Shown here one piece after another: positions 1-8,500 of a stretch of 14,862 nucleotides of DNA. The stretch lies in NCBI GenBank assembly GCA_027858215.1, contig JAQIDD010000095.1:1-14862 (forward strand), written 5' to 3'. The DNA is from Candidatus Delongbacteria bacterium. Lineage in GTDB: Bacteria > Bacteroidota > Bacteroidia > Bacteroidales > ML635J-15. Below the pieces are notes generated by a model that worked only from the letters and a program-made list of their open reading frames with translations, ran no database searches and was not told the origin of the DNA. A program made the position numbers and the translations under genes. Numbering within the stretch: position 1 is the stretch's first letter; the number at the start of each line of letters is the position of its first letter.

Positions 1-52
1 GTAATAGATAATCCAAGAGCAAAAAATCTATTATTTGAAAAGATAAATTAAT

Positions 53-425
53 GATATTAGTAACTCTCTGGAGCTGGCGGGTTGCCTACGAGCCCTCAAA
101 AAGGCTTTGTGGCATGCCCGACCAGCGGCCGCATTGGTACATCACTCTGATCGAGGAATACAATACTGTAGTAATCAATATGTAAACGAATTAATAAACA
201 AAATATAAAGATAAGTATGACGGAAGAAAATCATTGTTATGAAAACGCTATAGCTGAAAGGATTAACGGGATTTTAAAAGACGAATTTTATCTCGATCAA
301 TGCTTCTTTAGTTTAAAAAATGCCAAAATCGCAACTAAAAATACTATAAAATCTATAATAATAAAAGATTACACTTATCTTTAGGGTATAAAACACCAAA
401 TATGGTTTTTAAATATAGAGTTTAA
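53..425 (+). pseudogene. IS3-family transposase (OrfB, DDE) C-terminal remnant, frameshifted
   Basis: This is the C-terminal half of an IS3-family (IS150-like) DDE transposase that can only be read by joining three frames. The first frame (from 53) reads DISNSLELAGCLRALKKAL and then HHSDRGIQYCSNQYV, which contains the second catalytic Asp (codon 149-151). The second (from about 202) reads NIKISMTEENHCYENAIAER, with the catalytic Glu at 256-258. The third (from 351) reads IYNNKRLHLSLGYKTPNMVF and stops at 423-425. Each join needs one missing base in an A-rich run, near 200-206 and 346-351. Restoring one A at the first join puts exactly 35 residues between Asp and Glu, the DD35E spacing of the family. 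The 5' half, including the first Asp and OrfA, is absent. The longest intact piece (217-383) is too short to act. The family call is secure; the element cannot be active from this copy. Confidence 0.9.
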
Positions 426-464
426 TTGTATGTTTAACCTGTAGCCATATTTTAGGACAAGACA
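53..464 (+). mobile_element. Truncated IS3-family insertion sequence, 3' end
   Basis: Besides the broken transposase, about 40 bases of non-coding DNA follow its stop and end in ...AGGACAAGACA at 464. A terminal CA and a location just after the transposase stop fit the right terminal inverted repeat of an IS3-family element. No left end is in the window, so the repeat could not be matched to a partner and the exact boundary is inferred. The stretch at about 68-150 looks richer in G and C than the AT-rich bases on either side. The element would end 10 bases before the stop codon of nrdJ, which runs the other way and appears intact. Confidence 0.5.
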
Positions 465-474
465 GTTCAGCTTA

Positions 475-3057
475 CTAACCACATTTTGAATAACCACAAT
501 TTGTACAGATCACACATCCATCCTGATAAACCAATGTATCTAGCCTGCTGCATTCGGGGCATCTTGTTCCTTTCTTTGAGGCCTTGGTTCCATTCGGGAT
601 GTAACGTTTTAATGCCCTTTCCACACCAGTTTTCCAGGTGGTGATATTTTCACTATCCAACTGAAGTGAGGCAACCAGTTCTACGGCTTTTTCAATAGGC
701 ATACCATACCTGAGGACGCCTGATATTAATTTTGCATAATTCCAAAATTCAGCATTGAACTGGTGAGAAAGCCCCTCAAAGGTAGTACTGTACCCATACC
801 TGTTTTTGTATTGAAAATCATAACGGGAAGTTCCGTCGGGCAATTTATTTTTTATAATCTGTCCTTTGTTGATGGTTTTTGGAATGGGCAGCACATCGTC
901 TTCCATACGTCCGGTAAAAATTTCGTATGGTTTGCCATCAAGCAATCCGACAAATGCAATCCATTCTTCTTTGTTGTTTCGGAAACGCACTACATCAGCA
1001 TCCAACACCTTAGGCCGTTTTAATCCGATTCTGCGTTCCCCTTTTTTCTTCGCTTTTGATCCTGAAAGCAACACGCCATCCCTGGATCCTTCACGATAAA
1101 CGGTTATGCCTTTGCATCCGGACTCCCATGCTTCGCGGTAAAGTTGATCCACAATGTCTTCAGAAACCGATTCCGGCAAATTGATGGTCACTGAAATGGA
1201 ATGATCCACCCATTTTTGAATTCTGCCTTGCATTTTAACCTTATGGATGTAATCCACATCACCGGAGTTAGCTTTATAATAAGGAGATTTAGTGACAAAA
1301 TTATTAATTTTCTTATCAGACATTTTTCTCACCTTATCGGGATCATGTCCATTCATTTTCAGCCAGGTTGCAAATTTCGGATGAAACACAACGTACTCTT
1401 CCCATTTGTCTCCGCTTTCATCTTCAAAATCCACCCTGGACTTCGGATCATTTGGGTTGACTTTTCTGCGGCGCCTGTACACGGGTTTAAACACAGGTTC
1501 AATGCCTGATGTAGTTTGTGTCATCAGGCTGGTAGTTCCCGTGGGGGCAATGGTCAGCAAGCTTATGTTTCTTCTACCCCATTTATCCATGTCTTCGGCC
1601 AGTTCAGGGTCTGCTTCACGAATCCTGTTCACAAACGGATTGTCTTTTTCACGCTGGGGGTCAAAAATCTGGAAAGGGCCTCTGTCTTTTGCCATATCTA
1701 CAGAAGAACGGTAGGCTTCGATAGCAATAGTTTGATGAATGGTTTCTGAGAAATCTGTAGCGCTATCTGTACCATACCTCAGGTTGAGCGCAGCAAGCAT
1801 ATCCCCTTCAGCAGTAATGCCCAGGCCTGTTCTTCTGCCCACCTCAGCTTTGTGTTTGATTTTTTTCCACAATTTTTGTTCTGTCCTTTTGGTTTCAAAA
1901 TCTTCGGGGTCAGAAGCAATTTTAGCGAGGATACTGTCAATTTTTTCAATTTCAAGATCAATGATATCATCCATGATACGCTGTGCTGCAGCTACATGTT
2001 CTTTAAACTTATCGAAATTGAATTTTGCCTGTTTTGTGAATGGTTTTTCAACATACGAGTACAGGTTTATTGCCAACAATCTACAACTGTCATAGGGACA
2101 GAGTGGTATTTCACCACACGGATTTGTGGATAATGTCCTGAAGCCGAGGTCTGCATAACAATCCGGAATAGATTCTTTGATGATGGTATCCCAGAACAAA
2201 ATGCCGGGTTCAGCAGATCTCCATGCATTGTGAATGATTTTATCCCACAATTCTTTGGCTTTAATTTTTTTCTGATACGTGGTTTGTTTTGAATCTATGG
2301 GAAATTGCTGCATGTATTCTGCATCTTCATTGACAGCTTGCATGAAATCATCATGAATTTTTACAGAGACATTGGCTCCCGTAATTTTACCTGATTCCAT
2401 TTTAGCATTGATAAAATCCTCAGCATCGGGATGCTTTACAGATACAGACAACATCAAAGCTCCCCTGCGGCCATCCTGAGCCACTTCACGGGTTGTGTTG
2501 GAATACCTTTCCATAAACGGAACAATGCCTGTGGAAGTCAGTGCAGAGTTGTTTACCGGACTGCCTTTTGGTCGTAAATGGGACAGGTCATGCCCTACAC
2601 CACCACGTCTTTTCATCAGTTGAACCTGCTCCTGGTCCATTTTCAAAATGCCCCCATACGAATCACTGGGGTATTCATGACCAATAACAAAACAATTGGA
2701 TAATGAAACAATCTGTCGATTATTGCCTATGCCTGACATGGGACCACCCTGGGGTATAACATAACGAAAATCTTTCAGCAGTTGATAAATATATTCTTCA
2801 TCCATGGGATTATTATACTTTTTTTCAATCCGGTGCAGTTCTTTTGCCAGACGCCGGTGCATATCCTCCGGAGTCAATTCATATAATCTCCCTTCGGAAT
2901 CTTTTAGGGCGTATTTATTAATCCACACACGTGCAGCAAGTTCATCTCCCTTAAAATACTCAAGACTTGCACTGTATGCATCCTCATCATTATACGTCTT
3001 CACTTTATTTTTTTGCAAAGCAGCTGTTTTTAATGATTTTTCCTCAGTAGTTAACAT
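475..3057 (-). CDS. nrdJ: Adenosylcobalamin-dependent (class II) ribonucleoside-diphosphate reductase
   Basis: This cytoplasmic enzyme reduces ribonucleotides to deoxyribonucleotides with a thiyl radical made from adenosylcobalamin, so it needs no oxygen. The 860-residue protein has the active-site signature NPCGE (312-316), with C314 as the expected thiyl cysteine. C325 in PYDSC and C122 in SLSNCF fit the redox pair; the 11-residue spacing from C314 to C325 matches class II enzymes. The phosphate-binding APTGTTSLM motif follows at about 504-512. The tail (833-859) carries six cysteines in a CPEC...CxxCxxC...C arrangement typical of the C-terminal zinc-ribbon/redox tail of NrdJ. No N-terminal ATP-cone is apparent. 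The ATG at 3057 gives a normal family N-terminus. It appears to be transcribed alone: the next minus-strand gene upstream ends 376 bp away. I saw no convincing cobalamin riboswitch in the leader. Its 3' end lies next to an IS remnant. Confidence 0.96.
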   Translation of the reverse strand: MLTTEEKSLKTAALQKNKVKTYNDEDAYSASLEYFKGDELAARVWINKYALKDSEGRLYELTPEDMHRRLAKELHRIEKKYNNPMDEEYIYQLLKDFRYVIPQGGPMSGIGNNRQIVSLSNCFVIGHEYPSDSYGGILKMDQEQVQLMKRRGGVGHDLSHLRPKGSPVNNSALTSTGIVPFMERYSNTTREVAQDGRRGALMLSVSVKHPDAEDFINAKMESGKITGANVSVKIHDDFMQAVNEDAEYMQQFPIDSKQTTYQKKIKAKELWDKIIHNAWRSAEPGILFWDTIIKESIPDCYADLGFRTLSTNPCGEIPLCPYDSCRLLAINLYSYVEKPFTKQAKFNFDKFKEHVAAAQRIMDDIIDLEIEKIDSILAKIASDPEDFETKRTEQKLWKKIKHKAEVGRRTGLGITAEGDMLAALNLRYGTDSATDFSETIHQTIAIEAYRSSVDMAKDRGPFQIFDPQREKDNPFVNRIREADPELAEDMDKWGRRNISLLTIAPTGTTSLMTQTTSGIEPVFKPVYRRRRKVNPNDPKSRVDFEDESGDKWEEYVVFHPKFATWLKMNGHDPDKVRKMSDKKINNFVTKSPYYKANSGDVDYIHKVKMQGRIQKWVDHSISVTINLPESVSEDIVDQLYREAWESGCKGITVYREGSRDGVLLSGSKAKKKGERRIGLKRPKVLDADVVRFRNNKEEWIAFVGLLDGKPYEIFTGRMEDDVLPIPKTINKGQIIKNKLPDGTSRYDFQYKNRYGYSTTFEGLSHQFNAEFWNYAKLISGVLRYGMPIEKAVELVASLQLDSENITTWKTGVERALKRYIPNGTKASKKGTRCPECSRLDTLVYQDGCVICTNCGYSKCG

Positions 3058-3433
3058 AGGACATACGTTTTAATAATTTTTGGATTGTTGCAAGGGCAAA
3101 TTATCCATCACGAATATAAAATCTGTAAAAACACAAAAAACGATTTATGCAAAAGCTTTTTCAACAGGATTATTAACAAAATTATAACAATCAGGAATAC
3201 AGAATTTTATTGAGAGACAAATAATTTTTGAACAAGCCCAAAACGCCTCCTCTGATATTGATTATGAAGAGATAAAAAAGATGAATAAAATAATTATAAA
3301 CAGTTTTCTGTTAATATGTATATTTGTTTTTTAAAAAGCACTCTAACATGTTGTGAATCTATTTGTTTATGTTTTTAATCCACAAAATCAATATAATTTA
3401 TCAACCAGAATACTTTATGCTAAAACGTTCAAA
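3058..3433. other. AT-rich intergenic region between kdtA and nrdJ
   Basis: This 376-base gap lies downstream of kdtA and upstream of nrdJ, both on the minus strand. I see no convincing gene, RNA gene or conserved riboswitch motif in it. On the minus strand, TAATTTTG (plus-strand 3177-3184) matches the Bacteroidota -7 pattern TAnnTTTG. However, the nearest upstream TTTG is about 33 bases away, too far for a normal -33 element, so it is only a weak nrdJ promoter candidate. A 5-bp hairpin (AACAG-TTTT-CTGTT, 3299-3312) is too short to call a terminator. The length would suit a regulated leader for nrdJ. Confidence 0.5.
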
Positions 3434-4687
3434 TTATGTTTTGAGAACGTCAAATTTTTGCAATGCACGGCATATTTTTATCGTTGCCCCGGATTTTTTA
3501 TGCAGGTATTGGGACATACTTTTTTCACATTGGTCTCTGAATTTTTCATGACTGCATTTTTGTATGACATGACACAATTCCTCGCTGCTATTTACAGAAA
3601 AAGCTGCCCCTGTCCGGATTAACTCCCTGGCTTCGATGAAACGGTGAAATTTCGGTCCGAAAACAACAGGCAAATGATAACTGGCAGGCTCAAGGATGTT
3701 ATGAATTCCTTTTCCAAAGCCTCCGCCAACAAACGCAAAATGACCATAACGGTATATATTTGATAATATTCCGATGGTATCAACAACAAGCACATCCGCA
3801 TTCTCGGCTTCCTCAGTTGTGCCGGTATTATAAAAACTAAGTTTCCATTTATTAAACAACTCGCTGATTTGTGCAATGTGTTTATTATCAACTTCGTGAG
3901 GAACCAAGACAAGTTTCACTCCTGTGCATTTATCCATACAGTCAGCAATCAGCTTTTCGTCTGCAGGCCATGTGCTACCGGCTATCATTATGTTGTACTG
4001 ATTGTTTACAAACGCATCAAGCAGGTCGTTCTGAAAGGGTTTTTGTGCAATTTCTTTCACCCGGTCAAACCGTGTATCTCCACACACCTGTGTTTCCGTA
4101 TCTGAAATATTGTTAACAAGCTGTTGTGAGTGTTGGTCTTGTAAAAACACGGCATCATAAAAATCCAGCATTGTTCTGAAAAAATTACCGTACCATTTAA
4201 AAAACACCTGTGATTGCCTGAATGTTGCAGATATCAAAAATACCGGAATGTTCTTTTGTTTCAACTGACGCAGGTGATGATACCAGAATTCATATTTAAT
4301 AAATAGAGCAAATTCCGGGTTAAGCGTTTCTACAAATTGTTTTGCATTTTTCGGCACATCCATGGGCATATAAACAACAGCATCAACGGAGGAATAATTT
4401 TTCCTGGCATTGTAACCTGACGGAGAGAAAAAGCTCAAGAGAATGGAATAATCAGGATAATTTTGTTTTATCTTGTCAATAACGGGTTTCCCCTGTTCAA
4501 ATTCACCCAGGGATGAACAATGTACCCATATCCATTTGGCTTTATCCTTAGATGTAATGTTTTTTAATTGTTGCAACCATGCTTTTCTGCCCCTGATAAA
4601 ATCATTGGCTTTTGGATTACAAACAGAAGATATACGGATTACCAGCCAGTACACATATATTCCTGTTGTATAAAGAAACTTTGACAT
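3434..4687 (-). CDS. kdtA: 3-deoxy-D-manno-octulosonic acid (Kdo) transferase
   Basis: KdtA (also called WaaA) transfers Kdo from CMP-Kdo to lipid IVA at the inner face of the inner membrane, an early committed step of lipopolysaccharide assembly. The 417-residue protein has a hydrophobic N-terminal stretch (about 4-22) that would anchor it. The family motif SSLGEFEQGKP spans 58-68, with E62 in the place of the catalytic glutamate. Further motifs are FFSPSGY (86-92), KYEFW (131-135), GDTRFDRV (203-210), AGSTWPADE (236-244) and the sugar-nucleotide-binding loop GGGFGKGIHN followed by LEPASY (321-337). Length and motif order are normal for GT30 enzymes. The ATG at 4687 lies 6 bp after the stop of the barrel-like gene, so the two are probably co-transcribed. 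Whether it adds one Kdo or two cannot be told from sequence. Confidence 0.95.
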   Translation of the reverse strand: MSKFLYTTGIYVYWLVIRISSVCNPKANDFIRGRKAWLQQLKNITSKDKAKWIWVHCSSLGEFEQGKPVIDKIKQNYPDYSILLSFFSPSGYNARKNYSSVDAVVYMPMDVPKNAKQFVETLNPEFALFIKYEFWYHHLRQLKQKNIPVFLISATFRQSQVFFKWYGNFFRTMLDFYDAVFLQDQHSQQLVNNISDTETQVCGDTRFDRVKEIAQKPFQNDLLDAFVNNQYNIMIAGSTWPADEKLIADCMDKCTGVKLVLVPHEVDNKHIAQISELFNKWKLSFYNTGTTEEAENADVLVVDTIGILSNIYRYGHFAFVGGGFGKGIHNILEPASYHLPVVFGPKFHRFIEARELIRTGAAFSVNSSEELCHVIQKCSHEKFRDQCEKSMSQYLHKKSGATIKICRALQKFDVLKT

Positions 4688-4693
4688 TGATCA

Positions 4694-5464
4694 TTAATAA
4701 TAATAAAACGGATCCGGATTTTTTCTGTACAGTGGTAAAATCCATCCTACTCTGAAACCATACAGATAATCGTGTTTAAGTTCGTTATCGGGTAAGCCTG
4801 TGTCATAATTCAGGTTACGCCTGTTGTATGTCCAGGCCTGATAAAACTCAAGGCCTGCAAAAAAATTAATATACCCTTTGGGGTCAAGAAAATGATACCC
4901 AATAAATTCTTTCATTGACAAACCATTGGTTCTCTGGTCATATCCATTTTTATAATCACCGAGAACGGCAGGAATGTTATTGTCTTTATTTTCAATATGG
5001 ATATGATGTTCCAGCAATCCGGCACCAATCTGCAATCTGATTCCTGAATTCGGATTCGGAGCCAACACCGGAATTATTTTTCCTATGCTCCCTCCTGCAT
5101 AAAAACCACGCTCTGTCATCAAAATCGTTCCATATTCTCCGTATTCATTGATTATATTGCCGGTTTCGTCTTTCAGGTGGTCTAAAATATCGGTTTGTTT
5201 AAGGGTTCCCCCGAATACATATCCAAATTCCAAACCAATGATCCAGTTGCTTTTGTGCTTGAACTCAACGGCTGGCCCAACCATGGAGCTAACACCAAAG
5301 CGTTCAGCTATGTCACCATCCGGCATATGAAAGCCATAAGTTAAATTAACATTAAGCATGTTGATTGAAGTATCATTCACCTGGGCTAATGCCATTACAG
5401 GCATTAGAAACACCAGTAAAATAACTTCTTTTAAACCTATAAAACCTTTAGTCAAATCAATCAT
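4694..5464 (-). CDS. Secreted outer-membrane beta-barrel-like protein, upstream of kdtA
   Basis: I do not recognise a named family. The 256-residue protein starts with a likely Sec signal peptide: hydrophobic core LKEVILLVFLMPVMALA at about 11-27, with probable cleavage near AQ. The rest has short alternating polar/aromatic stretches broken by glycine-rich turns (for example GLEFGYVFGG, GGSIGKI, FAGLEFYQAW, YGFRVGWILPLY), as in small outer-membrane beta-barrels of Bacteroidota. It ends in the aromatic run FYYY. The gene is first in a tight pair with kdtA (6-bp gap), which hints at a role around lipopolysaccharide or the outer membrane, but no function is shown. A TAAATTTG promoter-like motif lies just upstream of the ATG. 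Confident as a gene and as exported; moderate for the barrel; unknown for role. Confidence 0.85.
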   Translation of the reverse strand: MIDLTKGFIGLKEVILLVFLMPVMALAQVNDTSINMLNVNLTYGFHMPDGDIAERFGVSSMVGPAVEFKHKSNWIIGLEFGYVFGGTLKQTDILDHLKDETGNIINEYGEYGTILMTERGFYAGGSIGKIIPVLAPNPNSGIRLQIGAGLLEHHIHIENKDNNIPAVLGDYKNGYDQRTNGLSMKEFIGYHFLDPKGYINFFAGLEFYQAWTYNRRNLNYDTGLPDNELKHDYLYGFRVGWILPLYRKNPDPFYYY

Positions 5465-5486
5465 ATTTTACGGATACTAAGGAAAG

Positions 5487-5494
5487 CAAATTTA
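5487..5494 (-). promoter_or_regulatory. Candidate Bacteroidota -7 element for the barrel gene/kdtA unit
   Basis: On the minus strand this reads TAAATTTG, an exact match to TAnnTTTG, 23 bases ahead of the ATG at 5464. The -33 side is weak: GTTG (minus strand, plus coordinates 5511-5514) with a 16-base spacer. The site lies between divergent genes, where a promoter is expected. Confidence 0.4.
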
Positions 5495-5568
5495 GTGTTA
5501 TTGTCAAAAACAACGAAGTCTGTTTTAAAATATTACACAATTAACGAATCAAAAGCCAATAAAAACCG

Positions 5569-5576
5569 TAATTTCG
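5569..5576 (+). promoter_or_regulatory. Possible -7 element just before the large surface-protein gene
   Basis: TAATTTCG differs by one base from TAnnTTTG and sits 5 bases before the ATG at 5582. If real, the transcript would begin at or next to that ATG, and the longer reading frame starting at 5495 would be excluded. No clear -33 TTTG was found at the usual distance, so this is tentative. Confidence 0.25.
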
Positions 5577-5581
5577 TAGCT

Positions 5582-8500
5582 ATGACCAGGTATTTTTTAA
5601 TGACTGCTATGATGTTCTGTATTCTGAATTCTTTTGATTCAGAAGCTCAACACCTGGTATTGTTTCATAGCGAAAACATCCGGACTTCAGACAGTGTTTA
5701 CCAGCTAAAGCATGTGCCTGTCATTCCCAATAATTTTCATTTATACTATGAAAACGGAAAGCCTGTAAAACAATCTGCTTATCATTTAGATTTCTTTACA
5801 GGGCAATTGTATCTGCCGCAAGAAATACAAAACAAAAACCTTGTTGCCAAATACCGCTCTTATCCTGTTGACATCAGTAATACGACAACATCTGGGTTCC
5901 CATTCAAAACGGAAAAAAACGATTCTGTACAGCCACTTTCTAAACCAGGGAGCAACAATTTTTATCATCCCGGTGATTTAAGGCAATCCACAACGAAAAA
6001 ATCTAAACTCAAAACCAGTGGAAGCATTGCACGCGGGATAAACGTGGGAAACAATCAAAATGCCGTACTCAATTCCAACCTAAACCTTCAGATTGATGGG
6101 GAATTAAGCAAAAATCTACATGTAAGAGCCTCACTAACTGACAAAAATATTCCCATTCAGGCCGATGGGACAAAACAAAATTTACAGAAATTTGATAATG
6201 TGTTTGTTGAAATATACAATCCGGATTTTAATCTTAAAGCAGGTGATATTTCATTGACAGCAAAGGAAGATTATTTCATGCGCTATGACAAAAACACACG
6301 AGGCATTCACATTAATACAGTTTTGGGTAAAAACACAAACACAACAATTCATTCTGATGTGAGTGCATCTGTCAGCAGGGGGAAATATCACAAAATGGAA
6401 TTCATGGGAGAAGAAGGAAATCAGGGGCCCTATAAATTACAAGGGGCAGAAAATGAAACATACATTGTGGTGGTTTCCGGGAGCGAACGTGTATTTATTG
6501 ACGGGGAATTAATGACAAGGGGACAAACCCAGGATTACATCATTGACTATAATACCGGGGAAATAAGTTTTACATCAAACCAACTTATAACCAAAGACAG
6601 TCGTATTATCGTAGAATTTGAATACCGGACGTCAAGTTACAACCGGATGATGATCGGAACAAATCATGAGATCAAAACTGAAAAATCCCGGTTTTTTATC
6701 CGTTACTTCAATGAATCTGATGGAAAAAATCAGCCCTTGGATCAAAGCATTGGAACAGATAAGCGGCAATTTCTCAGCACTATTGGTGATAACTTGTCTT
6801 CCGCATTGTATCCTTCATGGGACAGCATCGGTTATGAATCTTCTCGTGTACGCTATTGCCTCACAGACACTACAGTAAACGCTCAGGCCTACGATTCAGT
6901 TTTTGTCTATTCCACACACCCTGATTCGGCTGTCTATCAGGTTAACTTTTCCAATGTAGGAGCCAACAATGGCAATTACATCAAACTGAATGATGCTACC
7001 AATGGCAGGGTTTTTAAATGGGTTGCTCCCAAAAACGGGATACCTTCAGGGAATTATGAGCCTGTTACACATTTGACGACACCCAAAAAACAGCAAATGC
7101 TCAGTTTGGGCGGAGCTTACGATTTAACAAGCACAACAGAGGTTTTCTGCCAGGTAACGCTTTCTGACAAAGACCTTAACACCTATTCCGATCTTGATTC
7201 ACGTGATGATCAGGGCCTGGCTTTACGGAGTGGAATAAAACAGCAATTGCTGAAAGACAGCGTACATAACCTGCAATTTAAACTGGCTTACGATTTTATT
7301 CAACGGAATTTTACACGCCTGGAGCGTTTCCGTGAAACCGAATTTACCCGGAACTGGAACATTGAAAATGAGCTTCCTTCAGATATGAACGAACATTCAG
7401 GGCAGTTTAATCTTACGTATTCAGCTTTTGAAAAATTAAATGTTGATTTTCGTTCAGCAATGATAGACCGTCCGGGGGAATATACCGGCGGCCGTAATCA
7501 GCTTAACGGATCTTACCGGAGTGAGTCATGGGATATTTTGCTAAACGGGGATTTGCTTAATACCCGTCAAACAGGCTATGAAAGTTTTTTCATGAAAAAC
7601 AATGCCACCATTGGCAAATTGTTTCCCCGGTGGCAATGGTACGGACGATATAAACAGGAATGGCAGGAAGGCTATTTCGCCGGCGATTCACTGGCATCCA
7701 ATAGTTTTCGTTTTCATGAGCTGGAAACCTGGCTAAAACAGGGTCGGCAATCTGAACATAACTGGAAGTTGGGATACAAATACCGCTTGGATGCCCTTCC
7801 TCTTCAGAACGAACTTACAGGCAGCAGCGAAGCCCAGAGTGTAGATGTTAACTACCGGTTATTGACAACGGGAAATAACAATCTGGATGCCGGCTTACAA
7901 TACCGTAATCTTACTGTTTTACGGGAATCTGAATTTAATGACACCAAAGCACAGGATAATTTTGCAGGTCAGGTTCGGTATCATCATGAATCTTTCAATG
8001 GTTTCCTCAGCGGAAATCTGTTTTATCAATCGGGGGCTGGCCTTGAACTGAAAAAAGAATATTCATACCTGAAAGTCCCGGATGGCCAGGGGGTATATAC
8101 ATGGACAGATTATAACAATAACGGGATTGAGGAACTTGATGAATTTGAAGTGGCAGTATATCAGGATCAGGCTGATTACATCCGGATTTATATTCCGGGT
8201 AACGAATACATCAAAACCTTTAACAACAGCATGAACTTCAGCTTTGATGTGAGGCCTGATCGTCTGATTGATGATCCTGAAGGATTTACCGCTATGTTAT
8301 CAAAATTATCCAACCGTTTTAACATGAATTTTTCGGATAAGAACACATCCACACAAAACAAACTCAGGTATTTGCCTGTAAGTTATTTCATTCCTGACAG
8401 CTCTCTGGTTTTTTACAACAACAGCCTGCGTAACGTGTTTTCATGGGACAGGCTGAGTTCTGTTTTTACTACTGATCTGATTTACCAGCGACAGGACAAC

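Noticed and set aside
1..51. Open frame ending VIDNPRAKNLLFEKIN and a stop at 49-51, possibly the tail of an upstream gene
   Set aside because: Only 16 codons are visible and no family can be recognised; it may equally be decayed IS sequence, so no gene is called.
217..383. 55-codon open frame starting MTEENHCYENA as a small gene
   Set aside because: It is an internal piece of the IS3 transposase between two frameshifts; the sequence continues in other frames on both sides.
1201..2133. Several plus-strand open frames of 77-118 codons opposite nrdJ
   Set aside because: They are antisense to a clearly conserved enzyme and show no family features.
3177..3221. Full promoter for nrdJ (TAATTTTG with upstream TTTG on the minus strand)
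   Set aside because: The spacer is about 33 bases, well beyond the usual Bacteroidota spacing, so only a weak -7 candidate remains.
3299..3312. AACAG-TTTT-CTGTT hairpin as a kdtA terminator
   Set aside because: The stem is only 5 bp, AT-rich and more than 120 bases past the kdtA stop.
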